DNA from: an uncultured Clostridia bacterium
GTDB taxonomy: Bacteria > Bacillota > Clostridia > Christensenellales > Borkfalkiaceae
Length of the DNA stretch: 8,754 nt
Assembly: GCA_944376035.1 (NCBI GenBank)
Contig: CALWBJ010000182.1
Location: forward strand, 1-8,754
Direction of reading: 5' to 3'
In this document: positions 6,283 to 8,754 of the stretch, piece by piece
Numbering within the stretch: position 1 is the first letter of the stretch
Layout: each line of letters begins with the position of its first letter
The notes under the pieces: generated by a model
Told to the model about the DNA's origin: nothing
Databases searched by the model: none
Seen by the model: only the letters and a program-made list of their open reading frames with translations
Translations under genes and position numbers: made by a program

Positions 6283-7053
6283 TTATTTTTTAGGCTGTTT
6301 GGATAAAAACTCCTCCGTAAGAGCGAGATATGCTCTCGCGCCCGAACATTTGGTATCATGGAGAAGTATAGGCACGCCGTGGCTGGGCGCTTCCGCTAAG
6401 CGGATGTTTCTCGGAATAACGGTGTCGTAAACGCGCTTTCCGAAAAACTTTCTCACTTCCGCGGCTATCTGACGCGAAATGATAGCGCGGTTATCACTCA
6501 TAGTGAGCACAACGCCCTCTACTTTCAGCCCCTCGTTTAAGTGTTTTACAACGAGTTTTATGGTATTCATGAGTTGGCTCAACCCTTCGAGTGCGTAATA
6601 TTCGCTCTGTATCGGGATAATGACCGTATCCGCCGCGGCAAGCGCGTTGATTGTCAGAAGTCCCAAAGAGGGCGGACAGTCTATCGTTATAAAATCGTAA
6701 TGGACGCGCGCTTTTTCGAGAGTTTTTTTCAATACGTGCTCTCTGTCTTTTATGTAAACAAGGTCGACCTCCGCCCCTACGAGATCTATGCTCGAAGGGA
6801 GAAGGTCAAGATTGTCGATTTTGGTTTTAAGCGCCGCGTCTTCGACGGGTATATCGTCTATAAGCACGTTATAGACCGAACTTTTTACCTCGCTTTTTGC
6901 AAAGCCCAGTCCGCTCGTGGCGTTACCCTGAGGATCGAGGTCCACTATCAGACATTTCTTGCCTTTGCTGGCAAGATACGCCGACATATTCACGCAAGTT
7001 GTAGTTTTGCCGACACCGCCTTTCTGATTTGAAAAAGCAATGATTTTTCCCAT
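6283..7053 (-). CDS. parA: Chromosome-partitioning ATPase ParA (Soj type)
   Basis: A Walker-type ATPase that binds DNA as an ATP dimer and is stimulated by ParB; in Bacillota Soj also acts on DnaA and replication initiation. The 256-residue length is typical of chromosomal Soj, with no extra N-terminal DNA-binding domain as in plasmid type Ia ParA. The deviant Walker A is NQKGGVGKTTT (9-19) with signature Lys K11 and catalytic K16. Also visible are the A' motif DLDPQGNATSGLG (38-50), Walker B FITIDCPP (121-128), and the C-terminal DNA-binding region with N188-R189, the SRQ..AEVR stretch (193-201) and IPRNIRLAEAPSHGVP (213-228). AAGGGG precedes the ATG by 7 bases. It lies between ftsH and parB on the same strand. 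The usual upstream rsmG (gidB) is absent: ftsH takes its place. Confidence 0.97.
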   Translation of the reverse strand: MGKIIAFSNQKGGVGKTTTCVNMSAYLASKGKKCLIVDLDPQGNATSGLGFAKSEVKSSVYNVLIDDIPVEDAALKTKIDNLDLLPSSIDLVGAEVDLVYIKDREHVLKKTLEKARVHYDFITIDCPPSLGLLTINALAAADTVIIPIQSEYYALEGLSQLMNTIKLVVKHLNEGLKVEGVVLTMSDNRAIISRQIAAEVRKFFGKRVYDTVIPRNIRLAEAPSHGVPILLHDTKCSGARAYLALTEEFLSKQPKK

Positions 7054-7071
7054 TGTGTTACCCCTTTTTCC

Positions 7072-7108
7072 CGCCGTAAACGCTTTTATAAAGCAACAAA
7101 TTATTTAA
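7072..7108 (-). promoter_or_regulatory. parA leader elements shared with parB and nfeD leaders
   Basis: Two similarities sit here on the minus strand. TTAAATAAT-TTGTTGCTTT (7108-7090) recurs upstream of nfeD with a 4-base insertion. GCTTTAT-AAAAGCGT-TTACGG (7094-7073) recurs in expanded form upstream of parB. An inverted repeat GCTTT-TAT-AAAGC (7082-7094) lies within it. I found no convincing -35/-10 pair for parA in the 248-bp gap, so the transcription start is unknown. Confidence 0.35.
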
Positions 7109-7301
7109 AAGTTTTTTATATTCCCGCATCTCGCCCGATAAAGTAAAATATTAGGTCTTTTATAATAAGTCTGATACATTTATCTGAAACATTTAAGCGT
7201 CTGCAAGGTCAAAGACAAATTTTTTTAATAACCCGTTTATAAATTCTCTTGGTTTTTATGCCGAATTCATATCCGGAATCAATATACCGTGATTTTACGG
7301 T

Positions 7302-8754
7302 TTATTTCTTTTCGGAATTTTCTCCGTCAGATTTTTTATCTTCCGCGTTTTTATCTTTATTTTCTTCGGAAGATTTATCTTCAGGGGAGTCGTTACCGCC
7401 TTTATTTTCCGGTTCTGATTTTACCTGTTCGGTTTTTTCTTCGGACACGGACTGGCTTTTACCCGCTTTTCTGGCAAAAGGATTCTCGCTCAAAACTCTT
7501 TCGTTTTCGTCCATGAACTCCATGATTTCCTCTACGCTCTTGCCTTCCATGAGCATATCGACTTCTTCGGAGAAAATTGTTTCTCTCTCGACGAGCAGCC
7601 TTGCCATGTTGTCAAGCAATTTCTTGTTTTCGCCGAGAAGTTTACGCGCTTTTTCAAGAGCCGTGGAAACGATTTTCTGAACTTCCTCGTCTATAATGGC
7701 GGCAGTCTCTTCACTGTAAGTAACGTGAGACGCCATATCTCTGCCGATGAATATCTCTTTGTCGGAAGCATAGGAAATAGGTCCTACCTTCTCGCTCATA
7801 CCCCATTCGGTAACCATGAGACGGGCGCGTTTGCTGACCGCCTGAATATCTCCCGAAGCGCCTGCGGAAATATCTTTTATTATGAGTTCTTCCGCAACTC
7901 TTCCGCCGAGAGTCATTACGATATCGTCTAAAAGTTTTGCCTTGGTAAGATGATTGTCGTCGTTATCGGGTCTGGTCATTGTATAACCCGCCGCCTGACC
8001 GCGCGGTATTATTGATACTTCGTGAACAGGGTCGCAATGCGGCAAAAGCCTTGCAAGTATTGCGTGCCCCGCTTCGTGATATGCCGTGATACGCTTGTCG
8101 GTTTCGGTAACAAGACGGCTCTTCTTCTGCGGTCCTAAAAGCACTTTATTGATACCTTCGTAAAGGTCTCTGTTGTTTATGAATTTTCTGTTTGCGCGCG
8201 CCGCGAGTATCGCCGCTTCGTTCAGAAGGTTTTCAAGGTCCGCGCCCGAAAATCCGCTGGTCATACGCGCAACCGTCTTGAAGTTGACATCGGGAGATAA
8301 CGGTTTATTTCTTGCGTGAACTTTTAAGATAGCCTCTCTGCCGCGAACGTCGGGAATATTGACGTATATCTGTCTGTCGAACCTGCCCGGACGCAGCAGC
8401 GCGGGATCGAGAATATCTGCGCGGTTTGTCGCCGCCATGACGATAATACCGTCGTTAGACTCAAAACCGTCCATCTGAACGAGCAGTTGGTTAAGCGTCT
8501 GCTCGCGTTCGTCGTGTCCGCCGCCCATACCCGTGCCGCGCTGACGGCCTACGGCGTCTATTTCGTCTATGAAAACTATACACGGCATGCTCTTTTTGGC
8601 TACGTCAAACAGGTCTCTTACCCTCGACGCGCCCACGCCGACGAACATCTCGACAAAGTCAGAGCCGCTTATTGAGAAGAAGGGAACGCCCGCTTCGCCC
8701 GCAACCGCTTTGGCAAACAGCGTTTTACCCGTTCCGGGAGGCCCTACGAGCAGT
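7302..8754 (-). CDS. ftsH: ATP-dependent zinc metalloprotease FtsH (5' end beyond window)
   Basis: Membrane-anchored AAA+ protease that degrades misassembled membrane proteins and short-lived regulators. The open frame runs from the right edge, so 483 residues are visible and the N-terminal membrane anchors and periplasmic part are missing; an ATG at 8648 is internal. In visible numbering: Walker A GPPGTGKT (4-11), the pore-loop FVGVG (37-41), Walker B CIVFIDEIDAVG (58-69), the second-region-of-homology arginines LLRPGRFDR (119-127), and the zinc site HEAGH (226-230) with the likely third ligand Asp at about 302 (AGASGD). All key residues are intact. The C-terminus ends in a hydrophilic tail of about 50 residues rich in Lys, Glu, Asp, Ser and Asn. 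No strong terminator follows; a 5-bp ACCGT/ACGGT hairpin (7286-7301) abuts the stop. parA lies 248 bp downstream on the same strand. Confidence 0.97.
   Translation of the reverse strand, partial: LLVGPPGTGKTLFAKAVAGEAGVPFFSISGSDFVEMFVGVGASRVRDLFDVAKKSMPCIVFIDEIDAVGRQRGTGMGGGHDEREQTLNQLLVQMDGFESNDGIIVMAATNRADILDPALLRPGRFDRQIYVNIPDVRGREAILKVHARNKPLSPDVNFKTVARMTSGFSGADLENLLNEAAILAARANRKFINNRDLYEGINKVLLGPQKKSRLVTETDKRITAYHEAGHAILARLLPHCDPVHEVSIIPRGQAAGYTMTRPDNDDNHLTKAKLLDDIVMTLGGRVAEELIIKDISAGASGDIQAVSKRARLMVTEWGMSEKVGPISYASDKEIFIGRDMASHVTYSEETAAIIDEEVQKIVSTALEKARKLLGENKKLLDNMARLLVERETIFSEEVDMLMEGKSVEEIMEFMDENERVLSENPFARKAGKSQSVSEEKTEQVKSEPENKGGNDSPEDKSSEENKDKNAEDKKSDGENSEKK

Noticed and set aside
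7302..8648. ftsH starting at the ATG at 8648
   Set aside because: The frame stays open to the window edge and contains the Walker A motif GPPGTGKT upstream of this Met, so the Met is internal.
1..8754. CRISPR array, insertion sequence, tRNA or rRNA genes
   Set aside because: No regularly spaced direct repeats, transposase sequence, terminal inverted repeats or tRNA/rRNA signatures were found.

Overview
The window looks like chromosome from an uncultured, AT-rich member of the Clostridia (Bacillota). The signs are moderate-GC coding regions separated by very AT-rich gaps, strong purine-rich Shine-Dalgarno sites, a Soj/Spo0J-type ParA-ParB pair near serS and ftsH (a set often found close to oriC in Bacillota), and a DUF2156 protein of a kind common in Clostridia. 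This placement is inferred from protein character and gene order. No rRNA or other taxonomic marker is present.

Layout, left to right. The first 36 codons of a DeoR-type regulator lie on the minus strand (1-109). It is divergent from serS (346-1626, plus strand), and each gene has a well-formed sigma-A-type promoter giving a leader of only about 15 nt. serS ends at a strong intrinsic terminator. Everything to the right of it is on the minus strand. A 463-residue protein joins a DUF2156 (MprF C-terminal-like) region to a GNAT acetyltransferase (1953-3344), and its terminator overlaps its own stop codon. Next comes a two-gene unit, nfeD then an SPFH/paraslipin gene (4821 to 3510), followed by a long-looped perfect inverted repeat. 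After a 311-bp AT-rich gap come parB (5133-6041) and parA (6283-7053), which are separated by an unusually long 241-bp spacer. The last gene is the 3' part of ftsH (7302 to the window edge).

How they work together. ParA and ParB handle chromosome segregation and origin organisation. FtsH is the membrane AAA+ zinc protease. SPFH proteins such as HflK/C and QmcA are known partners or genetic interactors of FtsH in other bacteria, and NfeD-like proteins are the usual companions of paraslipins, so part of the window has a membrane quality-control theme. SerRS charges tRNA-Ser. The DUF2156-GNAT protein is the least understood gene here and may be an aminoacyl- or acyl-transferase.

The genes are mostly housekeeping and I do not see a clear new defence or mobile system. 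The points most worth a second look are the DUF2156-GNAT fusion, the split parA/parB arrangement with similar leader sequences, and a near-identical sequence element upstream of both nfeD and parA.
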